Shown piece after piece: positions 41,993-51,059 of a DNA stretch of 64,000 nucleotides. Positions within the stretch are counted from its first letter, which is position 1, and every line of letters starts with the position of its first letter. The position numbers and the translations under genes were made by a program. A model generated the notes under the pieces. It worked only from the letters and a program-made list of their open reading frames with translations, did no database searches and was not told where the DNA came from. The DNA comes from Pseudodesulfovibrio senegalensis (GTDB taxonomy: Bacteria; Desulfobacterota; Desulfovibrionia; Desulfovibrionales; Desulfovibrionaceae): NCBI RefSeq assembly GCF_008830225.1, contig NZ_WAIE01000002.1, forward strand, positions 1 through 64,000. The letters are read 5' to 3'.

Positions 41993-43081
41993 TTATTTTC
42001 TGTTTTTTGGGCTGGCGTCTTTTTTTTCGTAGGAGCGGTAGGTATTGCGGTTGCGGCGGATCTGGTACTTGTGCACGGCCCGGTTGTGTTCGGCCAGCGT
42101 GGCACTGAAATGGTGCGTGCCGTCACCCTTGGCCACGAAGTACAGGTAGTTGTGCGGTTCGGGGTCGAGGACCGCCCGCAGGGAGTCCAGCCCGGGCGAA
42201 CAGATGGGGCCCGGGGGCAGCCCCGGGTGCATATACGTATTGTAGGGGTTCGTTTTGTCCTTGAGATGGCTGCGGCGCAGGTTGCCGTCAAAGTCCGGCC
42301 CCAGTCCGTAGATGATGGTGGGGTCGGTCTGCAGGAGCATGCCGCGCTTGAGCCGGTTGGCGAACACCCCGGCAATGCGTCGGCGCTCGGAAGCCTTGCC
42401 GGTTTCCTTTTCAACGAGCGAGGCCAGGATCACGGCCTTGTGGATTTTTGTGCGTGGGGGCAGACCTGCGGGCCATGCCTTGGCTGCCTCGGCAAAGAAT
42501 TGGTCCAGCATGGTGGCCACCATGACCTTTGCCCTGTCCCGGGCAGGCGGAGAGATCAGGTATGTCTCCGGGAACAGGTAGCCCTCGACGCTGTCCGCCG
42601 GGATGCCGTATCGCTGCAGCAGGTCCCTGTCGTGCACGGCGGCGTCGAACTCCTGCACCGTGCCCATGTCGGCACGCGCGGCTATGCGGGCGGTCTGCCA
42701 CCAGTTCAGCCCTTCGCGGAAGCCGATGCGTTTCATGATGCCGGGCGTGGATGTCAGTTCGGTGAGAACGGCATCCGGCAGCCAGCTCGTGTTGAGCCGG
42801 AATTGCCCGGCCCGCGCCGATTGGGATTTGCCCTGCCGCACGGCGAGGGCGAGAAACCGGCGGGTGTCGGTGATGATGTTCTGTTTTTTCAGGTTGCGGG
42901 CGATTGTGGACAGGGGTTGCCCCTTGCTGACGCGGAAGAGTACGTCGTGCCCGGCCTGTTCGGGCGGCACCGTCAGAAAACGGTGCTCACGCCACGCTTC
43001 CAGCCCAACGTGGGTTCCGGCTGCCACAGCGGCCAGCCCCAACAGGATGAGTATGATGATCAGTGTGCGCTTTCGAGCCAT
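41993..43081 (-). CDS. mltG: endolytic murein transglycosylase MltG
   Basis: The protein has 362 residues with a single N-terminal membrane helix (about 6-24) and a periplasmic YceG domain. The family signatures are SVEGYLFPETYLIS, the catalytic Glu in LASLVEKETGKASE, and LLQTDPTIIYGLG, then NPYNTYMHPGLPPGPI. MltG cuts nascent peptidoglycan strands near the membrane and sets their length. The start overlaps the end of ruvX by 22 bp, so the two are cotranscribed. Confidence 0.96.
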   Translation of the reverse strand: MARKRTLIIILILLGLAAVAAGTHVGLEAWREHRFLTVPPEQAGHDVLFRVSKGQPLSTIARNLKKQNIITDTRRFLALAVRQGKSQSARAGQFRLNTSWLPDAVLTELTSTPGIMKRIGFREGLNWWQTARIAARADMGTVQEFDAAVHDRDLLQRYGIPADSVEGYLFPETYLISPPARDRAKVMVATMLDQFFAEAAKAWPAGLPPRTKIHKAVILASLVEKETGKASERRRIAGVFANRLKRGMLLQTDPTIIYGLGPDFDGNLRRSHLKDKTNPYNTYMHPGLPPGPICSPGLDSLRAVLDPEPHNYLYFVAKGDGTHHFSATLAEHNRAVHKYQIRRNRNTYRSYEKKDASPKNRK

Positions 43082-43470
43082 GAGCGGAGTATGATTGTGG
43101 CAGCCTGACTGTCCAGGGCCTGCTTGCGTTTTTTTCCGTATACGCCTGCCATGTCCAGTTCCTCTTCGGCCTGTGCCGAGGTCAGGCGTTCATCCCAGAG
43201 GTGTACGGGGATTTCCGTGCGCCGGGTCAGGCTCTCGGCAAAGTTGCGGGCCTGCCGGGTGGTCAGGGTGTCCTCGCCGTCCAGTGACAGCGGCAGTCCC
43301 ACCACCACGGCTTCTATTTTTTCATTGTGAATGATTTCGAGAATTTCGTCAAAAAGTGCCTGGCGCGATGTGCGTTGGATGGTGACCAGCGGCGAGCAGA
43401 GCGTTTCCGTGGGATCGCACACGGCCAGTCCCACGCGCTTGATGCCGAAATCGATGCCCAGCGCACGCAC
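43060..43470 (-). CDS. ruvX: putative pre-16S rRNA nuclease YqgF/RuvX
   Basis: The protein has 136 residues, starting at a GTG at 43470, 2 bp after the upstream stop. The RNase H-like fold reads VRALGIDFGIKRVGLAVCD, then AVVVGLPLSLDGEDT and HLWDERLTSAQAEEEL, ending with a typical helix containing DSQAATIILRSWLE. YqgF is implicated in 16S rRNA 5' end maturation. The length and motifs are standard for the family. Confidence 0.93.
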   Translation of the reverse strand: MRALGIDFGIKRVGLAVCDPTETLCSPLVTIQRTSRQALFDEILEIIHNEKIEAVVVGLPLSLDGEDTLTTRQARNFAESLTRRTEIPVHLWDERLTSAQAEEELDMAGVYGKKRKQALDSQAATIILRSWLESAH

Positions 43471-43472
43471 GG

Positions 43473-46400
43473 CTACTCCGAAACCGAGCCCCGGCGTTCC
43501 ACACTGCCGAGCAGGGAAGCCAGTTCGCGTTTCCACTTGTCGCCGCCCACGCAGCGGGCCAGATATTCCACGGTGTGCAGCACCGGATTGTGGCGTCGGA
43601 TTTCCATGAGTCCGCGGCTGATGCCCATCTTGCAGGACGGACAGCCCACCACCACCGGGCGGTTGCGGTCCGTGCCCAGATCGCTTTGCAGCTGTTGTTC
43701 CTTGCGGGCGCGCAGGCGGTTGTATATGTCCGGGCTGGTCAGCGCGCCGAGGCCGGATTCGCCGCAGCAGCCGGGAGAAAGCTCCACGCGTGCGCCGGTC
43801 ATTTCTGCCAGCGCGCTGCGGTATTGTTCCGGGGCCTTGTTCTTGGCCGTGCCCACCCATTCCGCATGGCAGGCCGCATGGTAGAGCACGTCGCCCGGGC
43901 AGTCCACAGGTCCCACGCGTTCCATGAGGAACTGCATGGCGTCCAGATGGCGCATGGGGTCCACCAACTCCTGAGAAAAGTCATAGGATTCCAGCGATTC
44001 CCGGCAGGTGCCGCAGGCGGTGAGCAGGGTGGTGGCCTTGAGGCCCGCCTTGCCGGTCATGACCAGCGTGTCCAGCAGGTCCTGCACATTGCGGTGGCGG
44101 TTGGTCTTGTAGGCCTCTTCGCAACCGCTGGCCAGCAAGGGATAGCCGCAGCACATGTGCTTGTGCGGCAGCACCACGTTCACGCCCGCCTTGAGCAGCA
44201 GATACACGGTGGCCATGCCGATCTCGTGCGAGAATATGCTGGCCCCGCAGCCCGGGAAATACAGCACCGTGTCTTCGGGCGCGGCGCCACGCACCTTGAG
44301 CACGTTGCCCTTTTCCAGATGCAGGCTTTCGGAAAGGTTGTGGAAGTCGATTTGCGGACCCGGCTTGAACATGGGGCTTTTCAGCTTCCTGCGCCAGCGC
44401 GCCGGGATCAATGTGGCACTGCGGTTGACCATGGTCTGGCCGATGGAAAGCACCTTGGCCGTTGCCGGCAGGCGGCGGGACGGGTCCACAGCCATTTTTT
44501 CCAGCACCAGCTTCTTGACCGGATGGCCGGATTTGCCCTTGTAGTCCAGAAAGGCGCGCATGGACAGGGCCGCTCCGGCCGAATCGATCTTGACCGGACA
44601 AACGGCCATGCATTTGCCGCAGGCCGTGCAGTGTTCCATGAGGTCGCGCAGCCGGGCCATGAGGTCGTGGGCGGGCTGGCCGGTCTGGATCTGCGAATAG
44701 TAGATGGCCTCGATGAGCGCGCCGAGGCTGATGTTCTTGTTGCGGGGGTGGAACATGAGTCCCTTTTGCGGGAAATACATGGGGCAGACCTGCTTGCACT
44801 TGCCGCAGCGCGTGCAGGTCTGGATGTTGCGCAAAAGGTGCATGAGTTCTTCACGGTCCTTGAGGGCCGTGGCGTCCAGCGCCTTGATCAGACGGTTGAA
44901 CGAAAAGGTGAACGGCTCGCAGGGCAGTTGGCGACTGGTGAGCTTGCCCGGATTGAGGATGTTCTTCGGGTCCACCTGCGCCTTGAATTCGGCCAGCGCC
45001 TTGATTTTTTCCTCGCCGAGAAAGGCGATCTTGGTGATGCCGATGCCGTGTTCGCCCGAAACCTCGCCCTTGAGCTCCTTGACCTTGCGGAACACTTCGT
45101 CCGCGGCCTCGTGGGCCTGCGCCAGCATTTCCGGGTCGTTGGAGTTCACGGGCAGGTTCACGTGGCTGTTGCCGTCGCCCGCGTGCATGTGGCTGGCGAT
45201 GACCACCCGCTTGGCCTGCATGCGTTCCCACAGGGCCTTTATCTCGCGGTCCTGCTTGGGGTAGGTGTCGCGCAATTTGGCAAAGAGCAGGCGGCATTGG
45301 CCCTCCTGCTCCTGATCCGAAATGGCGCGGAAGTCGATGTCCCCTTTCAGGATTTTCCGGGCGCGGTCCAAGGCCTCGTTCAGGTCCGGGTCTTCCGGGT
45401 CGATGCCGGGAAGCTCGCGTACCAGATGCAGGGTGGAGCGGTATATCTTGGCCAGATATTTCAGGTTCAGGTCTTCGAGGAAATCCGAAAACTCCGGCAC
45501 CACGTTCAGGGGGATGACAACGTCCTCGTTGATCTTGAATCCCGAGGTGCGTTTGGAGATGGCCGAGAGCTTGTGGCGGTCTTCCCAGAAGAGTTCGGCT
45601 TCCTTGTCGTCACGGGCCATGAAGATGTCCACGCCTTCGTGATTTTCGGCCAGCGAAACAATGGTCTGTGCGGCCTCGTCCAGCGCGTCTTCGTGGTCGG
45701 AATCGAGCTGGAGGATGATCACGGAAATGGGGTCGCCCGCATATTGTTCGGATTTGGTCTTGTACTCGATGGCCTGCACGTATTTGGGGCCGAACTCCTC
45801 AAGCGCGGAAATTTTTACCAGATCGCCCTGTTCCCGGATGGTGTCGCGCAGGGCCACAACATCCTTGATGACCAGCATGGCGTTGCGCATGGAGCGGCCG
45901 AAGAATTCGAGGCAGAGCACCCGGGAGTGCGACAGGGCGTCGTGGCAGATGAAGGTGGCTTCGGTGAAGATGCCGTCCACGCCTTCCTTTTGCACGCCCG
46001 GCAGGCCGCCAAGATACTTGTTGGAAACATCCTTGCCCAGCCCCTTGGCGCGCACTTCGGTGTCGCCGAGATCGACGGTGCGTATCAGCTGGCCATTTTC
46101 GTCGTACACGTCGAATATGGCCCGCTCGCCCGGAAAGATCTTGTGGCGCGGGTGGTCGCGGCGGCGGACCTCGATGATGCTCGCGTCCGGGGTGACCATG
46201 CGGTAGCTCAGGATGTTGTCGATGGTGGTTCCGTATTCGAAACAGAACGGCCCGCCCGCGTTTTCCGAAAGGTTGCCGCCGAGGCTGGAACCGGCCTTGG
46301 AGGCCGGGTCGACGGTGAACAGCAGGCCCTGTTCGGCAGCAGCCTTGGTGGCGTTGAGCGTCAGCACGCCGGTCTGGGCCGTGAGGGTCTTGTTGTCGGG

Positions 46401-47000
46401 GTCGATGTCCTTGATGCGTTTGAAGCGGCTCATGGAGAGGATGACGCAACGCTGACGAGCGGGAATGGCGCCGCCGGTCAGGCCGGTGCCGCCTCCACGC
46501 GGAATCACGCCGAAGCCCATCTCCGCGGCCAGCCGCACAACGTTGCGGACGTGTTCTTCCTCGGTGGGAAAAACCACCAGCATGGGCAGTTCCATGCGCA
46601 GGTCCGTGGCGTCCGTGGCGGATTCGATGATGCAGTTGGGTTCGTTGCCAATGTTTTCGTCGGGCATGAAGGATCTGAGGCGTTTGACCAGTTGCTCGCG
46701 GAACACGGCGTCCGCATCGAACTGCCGCCAGAATTCCTGAATGGCTGCGGAGATGATCTTGGGATATTCGCCGGACATGAGCGGCTTGGACATGTTCAAC
46801 CGACGCTCCACGCTGGTGCGCACCAGCTCGGGGTCGATGAACGGGTTGTAGCGGACCAGAAAGAGTTCGGCGGCCAGATTGGTTGCCAGTTGCCGCACGT
46901 TTTCCGGCCAGCTGGAGAATCCCTGCATGTCCACCATGCCGAAAACACGGGACATGAGTTGTTCGTCGGAAATCGAAATATGGGGTCCGAGCTGTGCCAT
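43473..47000 (-). CDS. FAD-linked oxidase fused to Fe-S/CCG domains (GlcD/Dld-type plus GlpC/HdrD-like)
   Basis: The protein has 1175 residues. After an N-terminal extension (about 1-135), an FAD-binding PCMH-type domain is marked by MGFGVIPRGGGTGLTGGAIP, and a FAD oxidase C-terminal domain contains ASHMHAGDGNSHVNLPV and GEVSGEHGIG. Two 4Fe-4S motifs, CTRCGKCKQVCP and CTACGKCMAVCP, follow, then two CCG (Cys-rich) domains with HMCCGYPLL and PGCCGESGLG. Such enzymes oxidise D-lactate or related D-2-hydroxyacids and pass electrons to the quinone or HdrD-like chain, which fits lactate-using sulfate reducers. The substrate is unproved. Confidence 0.92.
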   Translation of the reverse strand: MAQLGPHISISDEQLMSRVFGMVDMQGFSSWPENVRQLATNLAAELFLVRYNPFIDPELVRTSVERRLNMSKPLMSGEYPKIISAAIQEFWRQFDADAVFREQLVKRLRSFMPDENIGNEPNCIIESATDATDLRMELPMLVVFPTEEEHVRNVVRLAAEMGFGVIPRGGGTGLTGGAIPARQRCVILSMSRFKRIKDIDPDNKTLTAQTGVLTLNATKAAAEQGLLFTVDPASKAGSSLGGNLSENAGGPFCFEYGTTIDNILSYRMVTPDASIIEVRRRDHPRHKIFPGERAIFDVYDENGQLIRTVDLGDTEVRAKGLGKDVSNKYLGGLPGVQKEGVDGIFTEATFICHDALSHSRVLCLEFFGRSMRNAMLVIKDVVALRDTIREQGDLVKISALEEFGPKYVQAIEYKTKSEQYAGDPISVIILQLDSDHEDALDEAAQTIVSLAENHEGVDIFMARDDKEAELFWEDRHKLSAISKRTSGFKINEDVVIPLNVVPEFSDFLEDLNLKYLAKIYRSTLHLVRELPGIDPEDPDLNEALDRARKILKGDIDFRAISDQEQEGQCRLLFAKLRDTYPKQDREIKALWERMQAKRVVIASHMHAGDGNSHVNLPVNSNDPEMLAQAHEAADEVFRKVKELKGEVSGEHGIGITKIAFLGEEKIKALAEFKAQVDPKNILNPGKLTSRQLPCEPFTFSFNRLIKALDATALKDREELMHLLRNIQTCTRCGKCKQVCPMYFPQKGLMFHPRNKNISLGALIEAIYYSQIQTGQPAHDLMARLRDLMEHCTACGKCMAVCPVKIDSAGAALSMRAFLDYKGKSGHPVKKLVLEKMAVDPSRRLPATAKVLSIGQTMVNRSATLIPARWRRKLKSPMFKPGPQIDFHNLSESLHLEKGNVLKVRGAAPEDTVLYFPGCGASIFSHEIGMATVYLLLKAGVNVVLPHKHMCCGYPLLASGCEEAYKTNRHRNVQDLLDTLVMTGKAGLKATTLLTACGTCRESLESYDFSQELVDPMRHLDAMQFLMERVGPVDCPGDVLYHAACHAEWVGTAKNKAPEQYRSALAEMTGARVELSPGCCGESGLGALTSPDIYNRLRARKEQQLQSDLGTDRNRPVVVGCPSCKMGISRGLMEIRRHNPVLHTVEYLARCVGGDKWKRELASLLGSVERRGSVSE

Positions 47001-47104
47001 GAAAGCAGAATATCCTTGGGCCGTGAGGCCCTGTTTGTCTTGTTTTCGCGAAGACAGGAAATATAGGTCTGGCGTGTTCCGTTGGCAAGGGTAAAAAAAA
47101 TGAA

Positions 47105-47133
47105 ATTGTAATTATTTGTTTTTGCTAGGTAAA
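47105..47133 (-). promoter_or_regulatory. sigma70-type promoter for the FAD/Fe-S gene
   Basis: On the minus strand TTTACC (47133..47128) and TACAAT (47110..47105) are 17 bp apart. Transcription would start near 47098, about 100 bp before the ATG. It overlaps the oppositely directed promoter. Confidence 0.55.
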
Positions 47134-47144
47134 ATTATTATTAT
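47116..47144 (+). promoter_or_regulatory. sigma70-type promoter for the class V aminotransferase
   Basis: TTGTTT (47116-47121) and TATTAT (47139-47144) are 17 bp apart in an AT-rich island. Transcription would begin near 47151, at the first TGTTTC repeat, leaving a leader of about 185 nt. Confidence 0.5.
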
Positions 47145-47150
47145 GGCGAA

Positions 47151-47172
47151 TGTTTCACAATATGTTTCGCAT
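47151..47172. promoter_or_regulatory. direct repeat TGTTTCAC / TGTTTCGC, candidate operator
   Basis: TGTTTCAC (47151-47158) and TGTTTCGC (47163-47170) repeat with a 12-bp period directly downstream of the plus-strand promoter. They share the half-site with the palindrome at 47221-47237. Confidence 0.5.
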
Positions 47173-47220
47173 AACGCAGACATGGCTGTCCAAGGCATGG
47201 GAAATGATGCCGGAAACGGT

Positions 47221-47238
47221 GTGAAACAGTGTTTCGCA
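47221..47238. promoter_or_regulatory. near-palindrome GTGAAACA-G-TGTTTCGC, candidate operator
   Basis: GTGAAACA (47221-47228) and TGTTTCGC (47230-47237) are inverted with one mismatch and a 1-bp centre. The half-site is the same as in the direct repeats 60 bp upstream, suggesting one regulator binds all copies. Confidence 0.5.
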
Positions 47239-47337
47239 GCCTAATTTTTTCGAGTTGCCGAACTCTGGACAGCGCGCCCGTGCGGGGCTATGTAGCTTCT
47301 CTCGTCACCCGCCAACCCGAAACCGGGAGTGAATATC

Positions 47338-48477
47338 GTGAATACTTCGGATTTTGCCAGCCTCAAGCTGTTTATCACCGGGCCGACGCTGGTCCGCGAA
47401 GAGACCCGTCAGGCCGCGTCCCTGCCCGAATTCGGGCACCGCGACAAGGAAAACGACAAGCGGTGCGCGCCCATCATGGAGCATCTGCGCGCTCTGGCCG
47501 GTGTGCATGATGAATACGAGGTCTGCCTGATCAACGGTTCCGGTTCCACGGCGTTGGAGGCCTCGGTCCGTTCGCTGGTGCGCGATGACGAGACCGTGCT
47601 CAACATTTCCGTGGGCGCGTTCGGCGACCTGTATCACAACATCGCGGTGAACAACGGCAAGCGGGCCGTGCAACTGCGGTTCGACAACGGCCGCGCCATG
47701 GACGCGGAGCGTGTGCGTGCCGCCCTTGAGGAGCATGTCCCGGCCGTGGTGACCATGACCCACAACGAGACCAGCACGGGCGTGACCAACGACATCGAAT
47801 CCATCTGTTCGCTGGTGCGTGAATACGGCGCCTTGCCGCTGGTGGACGGGGTTTCCATTTTCGGGGGCACGGACATCGGCCTGCTTTCCGCCCGGCCCGC
47901 CATGTATGTGACCGCCACCCAGAAATGTTTGGCCCTGCCTGCAGGGTTCGGCATCGCCTTTGTCGCGCCGGAAGCAGTGACCAAGGCCGAGACCGTGCCT
48001 GTGCGCGGCCATTCCTCGGACATCCTGCGTCAGCTCGTTTCTGCCCGCAAGAACCAGATGCTGACCACGCCCAACACCACGCTGCTGAACCAGATGGCCG
48101 TGCAGCTCGACTACATCGTCAATACCGAGGGCATCGAGGCCCGGTTCGCCCGCCATGCGGCCATGCGTGATCAGGTGCATGCGTGGGTGGAAAAACAGGA
48201 CGGTTTCGACCTTTTTGCGCAGCAGGGCTATCGTTCTCCGGTGCTGACCACGGTGCGCGCGCCCGAGTCCGTGGGATTCGACGCGCTCAAGAACGACCTC
48301 AAGGAACGCATGCGTGCCCGGGGCTATCTGTTCGACCCGGGCTATGGCAAGCTCAATACGCAAATGCGCGAGGCGGGCGAGCGGCCCATCTTCCGCATCG
48401 GGCATATGGGTGACATCACCCCGGAGCTGCTGGCCGAATATCTGGATGAATTGGGCGAGGAACTGGCCCGCCTGTGA
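47338..48477 (+). CDS. class V aminotransferase (alanine-glyoxylate/serine-pyruvate type)
   Basis: The protein has 379 residues. I chose the GTG at 47338 because GGGAG lies 8 nt upstream; an in-frame GTG 3 codons earlier overlaps the ribosome site. The fold type I signature includes LINGSGSTALEASVRSLV, LPLVDGVSIFGGTDIGL and the Schiff-base Lys in TATQKCLALPAGFG. It would interconvert small amino and keto acids (for example alanine, serine, glyoxylate). It is divergent from the FAD/Fe-S gene and shares its regulatory region. A hairpin (TTTCATGA/TCATGAAA, 48481-48508) follows the stop. Confidence 0.92.
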   Translation: MNTSDFASLKLFITGPTLVREETRQAASLPEFGHRDKENDKRCAPIMEHLRALAGVHDEYEVCLINGSGSTALEASVRSLVRDDETVLNISVGAFGDLYHNIAVNNGKRAVQLRFDNGRAMDAERVRAALEEHVPAVVTMTHNETSTGVTNDIESICSLVREYGALPLVDGVSIFGGTDIGLLSARPAMYVTATQKCLALPAGFGIAFVAPEAVTKAETVPVRGHSSDILRQLVSARKNQMLTTPNTTLLNQMAVQLDYIVNTEGIEARFARHAAMRDQVHAWVEKQDGFDLFAQQGYRSPVLTTVRAPESVGFDALKNDLKERMRARGYLFDPGYGKLNTQMREAGERPIFRIGHMGDITPELLAEYLDELGEELARL

Positions 48478-48547
48478 TTCTTTCATGATGGCTCTCGCCT
48501 TCATGAAACATGGAGGCTGACAAGTCATACCCCTAACGCCAGAAAAC

Positions 48548-48643
48548 TGCGCCCGGCCCGCGAAAGCGGGCCGGGCGCAGCGCCAAAAAGTTTTGGAGAT
48601 TCCAAAGAACCTTTTTCAAAAGGTTCTTTGGCCGCCGGAGGTA
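48548..48643. repeat. paired-hairpin intergenic repeat, copy 1
   Basis: The element has two parts. A GC-rich hairpin (TGCGCCCGGCCCG.../...CGGGCCGGGCGCA, 48548-48579) is followed by CCAAAAAGTTTTGGAGATT and a second hairpin CCAAAGAACCTTTT/AAAAGGTTCTTTGG (48602-48631), ending GCCGCCGGAGG. The same arrangement recurs at 58376-58471 with high identity in the second hairpin. It lies between convergent genes and may act as a bidirectional terminator. Confidence 0.8.
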
Positions 48644-48666
48644 TTCGGCCTCGTAAACAGGCCGAA

Positions 48667-51000
48667 TCAATCGTCCAAACGGCCCAACGCCAGCAACCGC
48701 TGTCCCCATGCGGCCTGTCCCAGTGAGATGCAGCCGTCGTTGGGCGAAACCCGTGTGTGGCTCAGCACCTGCAATCCTTGCATTTCCAGCGCGAGCGGCA
48801 GTTCCGAGGCCATGGTCAGGTTCTGCATGACCCCACCCGAGAGCGCCACATGCTCCACGCCCAGCACCTCGGCAAAGGCGGCGGCCATGTTCGTCAGCCC
48901 GTTGATCAGCCCCAGATGGAACCGCCGGGCAATGCGCCCGATGTCCTCGTTGCGTTCAAGGTCTTCCAACACGCCGAGCACCAGTTGCATGGTGTCCAGC
49001 ACGGCGGGCTGGTCGTCGGTGGTCAGCGGGCAGTCATAGGCCCCGCATTCGTCCATGTCCTGCGCGCGTTCCAGACGGATGGCGGCCTGCCCTTCGTAGC
49101 TGATGGCGTTGGCCAGCCCCATGAGCGCGGCCACACCGTCGAACAGGCGGCCGCAGCTTGAGGTCAGTGGCGAATTGATGCCGCGTTCCAGCAGTTGCGG
49201 CAACAGCCGGGACTGGGTTTCGAATTCGTCCAGCCACGGCCATCGGTAATTTGTCGGTTCCTTTCGATCCAGCCCGTGCAGCATGGCTTGGGCAATGCGC
49301 CACGGTTCGCGCACCGCGGCCTCGCCGCCCGGAAGCGGGATGTGCGCGAAACGGGCCATGCGTTCGTGTTCCAGCGATTCATTGTCCACGTACAGGCATT
49401 CCCCGCCCCAGATGGTTTTGTCCTCGCCGTAGCCCGTGCCGTCCAGCGCAAGGCCGATAACCGGACCGCTGAACTTGTTTTCGGCCAGCACCGCATGGAT
49501 GTGCGCATAGTGGTGCTGCAGGGCGCGGGCCGGGATGCCGCGCTGCTCGGCCAGTTGCCGCGCCGTGGTGGTGGTGGCGTAGTCGGGGTGCAGGTCGTGC
49601 ACGATCAGCTCGGGCGAGACCTGCAGGATGGATTCGAGATGTTCGAGGATTTCGCCGTGAAAACCGTGCACCGAAAGGTTTTCCATGTCGCCGATGTGCT
49701 GGGAGGGAAAGGCCTGATCCTTTTTGGTCAGGGTCAGGGTGCATTTCAGTTCCGGCCCGGTCCCCAGCACGGTGGGACCATCGTGGGGCAGGAACACGGG
49801 CGAGGGCGTGAACCCGCGCGCCCGGCGCATGAACAGCGGCTTGCCCGTGGCCGGGTTCATGCGCACCACCGAGTCGTCGCAGCGGATCAGGATGTCCCGG
49901 TCGTGCAGCAGGAAAATGTCCGCAATGCCGTGCAGGCGTTCGAGGGCCTCGCGGTTGCCCAGACAGATGGGCTCGGAGCTCATGTTGCCCGAGGTCATGA
50001 CCAGCGCGGGCGTGTTGCCTGTGGCCGCGTACAGTTCCAGCAGGATGTTGTGCAGGGGCGTGTAGGGCAGCATTATGCCGATGAAATTCGTATCCGGGGC
50101 GATGGATGGCGCAAGGGAGGAGGCGTGGCCTGTTTTGGCGGCCAGCACGATGGGGCGCTGTATGCCGGAAAGTTGTTCTTCCTCCTCCGGGGTCAGGGCT
50201 GCGATTGTTCGTGCGGTGGCAGTGTCCGGCACCATCACGGCCAGCGGCTTGTCCGGCCGGTTCTTGCGGGTGCGCAGGGTTTGCACAGCCTGTTCGTTGC
50301 AGGCGTCGCAGACCAGATGGAATCCGCCCAGTCCCTTGACCGCAGCGACCTTTCCGGCGGCAAGTTCAAAGGCCAGCCGTTCAAGGGCCTCCTGCCGCTC
50401 GGCTGTTGTTTCCCCGCTTTCGTCCGTGAGCCACACATGCGGCCCGCATTCGGGGCAGGCGTTGGGCTGGGCGTGAAAGCGGCGGTCCAGCGGGTTTTCG
50501 TATTCCTCGCGGCAGTCCGGGCAGAGCTCGAAGCAGGCCATGGACGTGGCCGGGCGGTCATAGGGGATGCTGCGGGTGATGGTGTAGCGCGGGCCGCAGT
50601 TGGTGCAGTTGGTGAACGGGTAGCGGTAGCGCGGGTTTTGCGGGTCGTGCATGTCCGCGAGGCAGTCCTCGCAGGTGGCCACGTCCGGGCTGATGAGCAC
50701 GCTGTTGCCCTGTCCGGCCGTGCTGTGCAGGATGGAAAATTCTGTTTCGTCCTCCAGCGCGGCGACGTCTTCCTGCTCCAGCGTTACGATGCGCGCCAGC
50801 GGCGGCAGCTTGGCCGTGAGGTCTTCCCCGAAAGCCTGAACCCGTGCGGACTGTGACTGCACCTCGATGATCACGCCTTCGGGCGAGTTGCGCACTGTGC
50901 CGGTGACGCTGTTTTCCAAGGCGATGCGGAACACGAACGGGCGGAAGCCCACGCCCTGTACCTGACCGGTGATTGTGTATCTGCGGCGTGTTACGGACAT
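48667..51000 (-). CDS. hypF: carbamoyltransferase HypF (NiFe-hydrogenase maturation)
   Basis: The protein has 777 residues. An acylphosphatase-like domain starts near residue 8 (TGQVQGVGFRPFVFRIAL). Zinc-finger Cys pairs follow, including CEDC, CTNCGPRYT, CPDC and CPECGP, then the YrdC-like domain (about 200-380) with LAVMVPDT and GLGGFHLVCDA. The C-terminal Kae1/carbamoyltransferase part contains QHHYAHIHAVLAEN and ALDGTGYGEDKTIWGGE. HypF activates carbamoyl phosphate and passes the carbamoyl group to HypE to make the cyanide ligands of NiFe hydrogenases. No other hyp gene is nearby. Confidence 0.97.
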   Translation of the reverse strand: MSVTRRRYTITGQVQGVGFRPFVFRIALENSVTGTVRNSPEGVIIEVQSQSARVQAFGEDLTAKLPPLARIVTLEQEDVAALEDETEFSILHSTAGQGNSVLISPDVATCEDCLADMHDPQNPRYRYPFTNCTNCGPRYTITRSIPYDRPATSMACFELCPDCREEYENPLDRRFHAQPNACPECGPHVWLTDESGETTAERQEALERLAFELAAGKVAAVKGLGGFHLVCDACNEQAVQTLRTRKNRPDKPLAVMVPDTATARTIAALTPEEEEQLSGIQRPIVLAAKTGHASSLAPSIAPDTNFIGIMLPYTPLHNILLELYAATGNTPALVMTSGNMSSEPICLGNREALERLHGIADIFLLHDRDILIRCDDSVVRMNPATGKPLFMRRARGFTPSPVFLPHDGPTVLGTGPELKCTLTLTKKDQAFPSQHIGDMENLSVHGFHGEILEHLESILQVSPELIVHDLHPDYATTTTARQLAEQRGIPARALQHHYAHIHAVLAENKFSGPVIGLALDGTGYGEDKTIWGGECLYVDNESLEHERMARFAHIPLPGGEAAVREPWRIAQAMLHGLDRKEPTNYRWPWLDEFETQSRLLPQLLERGINSPLTSSCGRLFDGVAALMGLANAISYEGQAAIRLERAQDMDECGAYDCPLTTDDQPAVLDTMQLVLGVLEDLERNEDIGRIARRFHLGLINGLTNMAAAFAEVLGVEHVALSGGVMQNLTMASELPLALEMQGLQVLSHTRVSPNDGCISLGQAAWGQRLLALGRLDD

Positions 51001-51059
51001 GCGGAAGTTGTAGCCTTGCTGCGGGGTTGTGGCAAGGGTTCGCTGCGGTCGGAAATGAT

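Noticed and set aside
43575-47066. A plus-strand open frame of over 1100 codons opposite the FAD/Fe-S gene
   Set aside because: The minus-strand frame has complete FAD, 4Fe-4S and CCG motifs. The plus-strand frame is compositionally a shadow.
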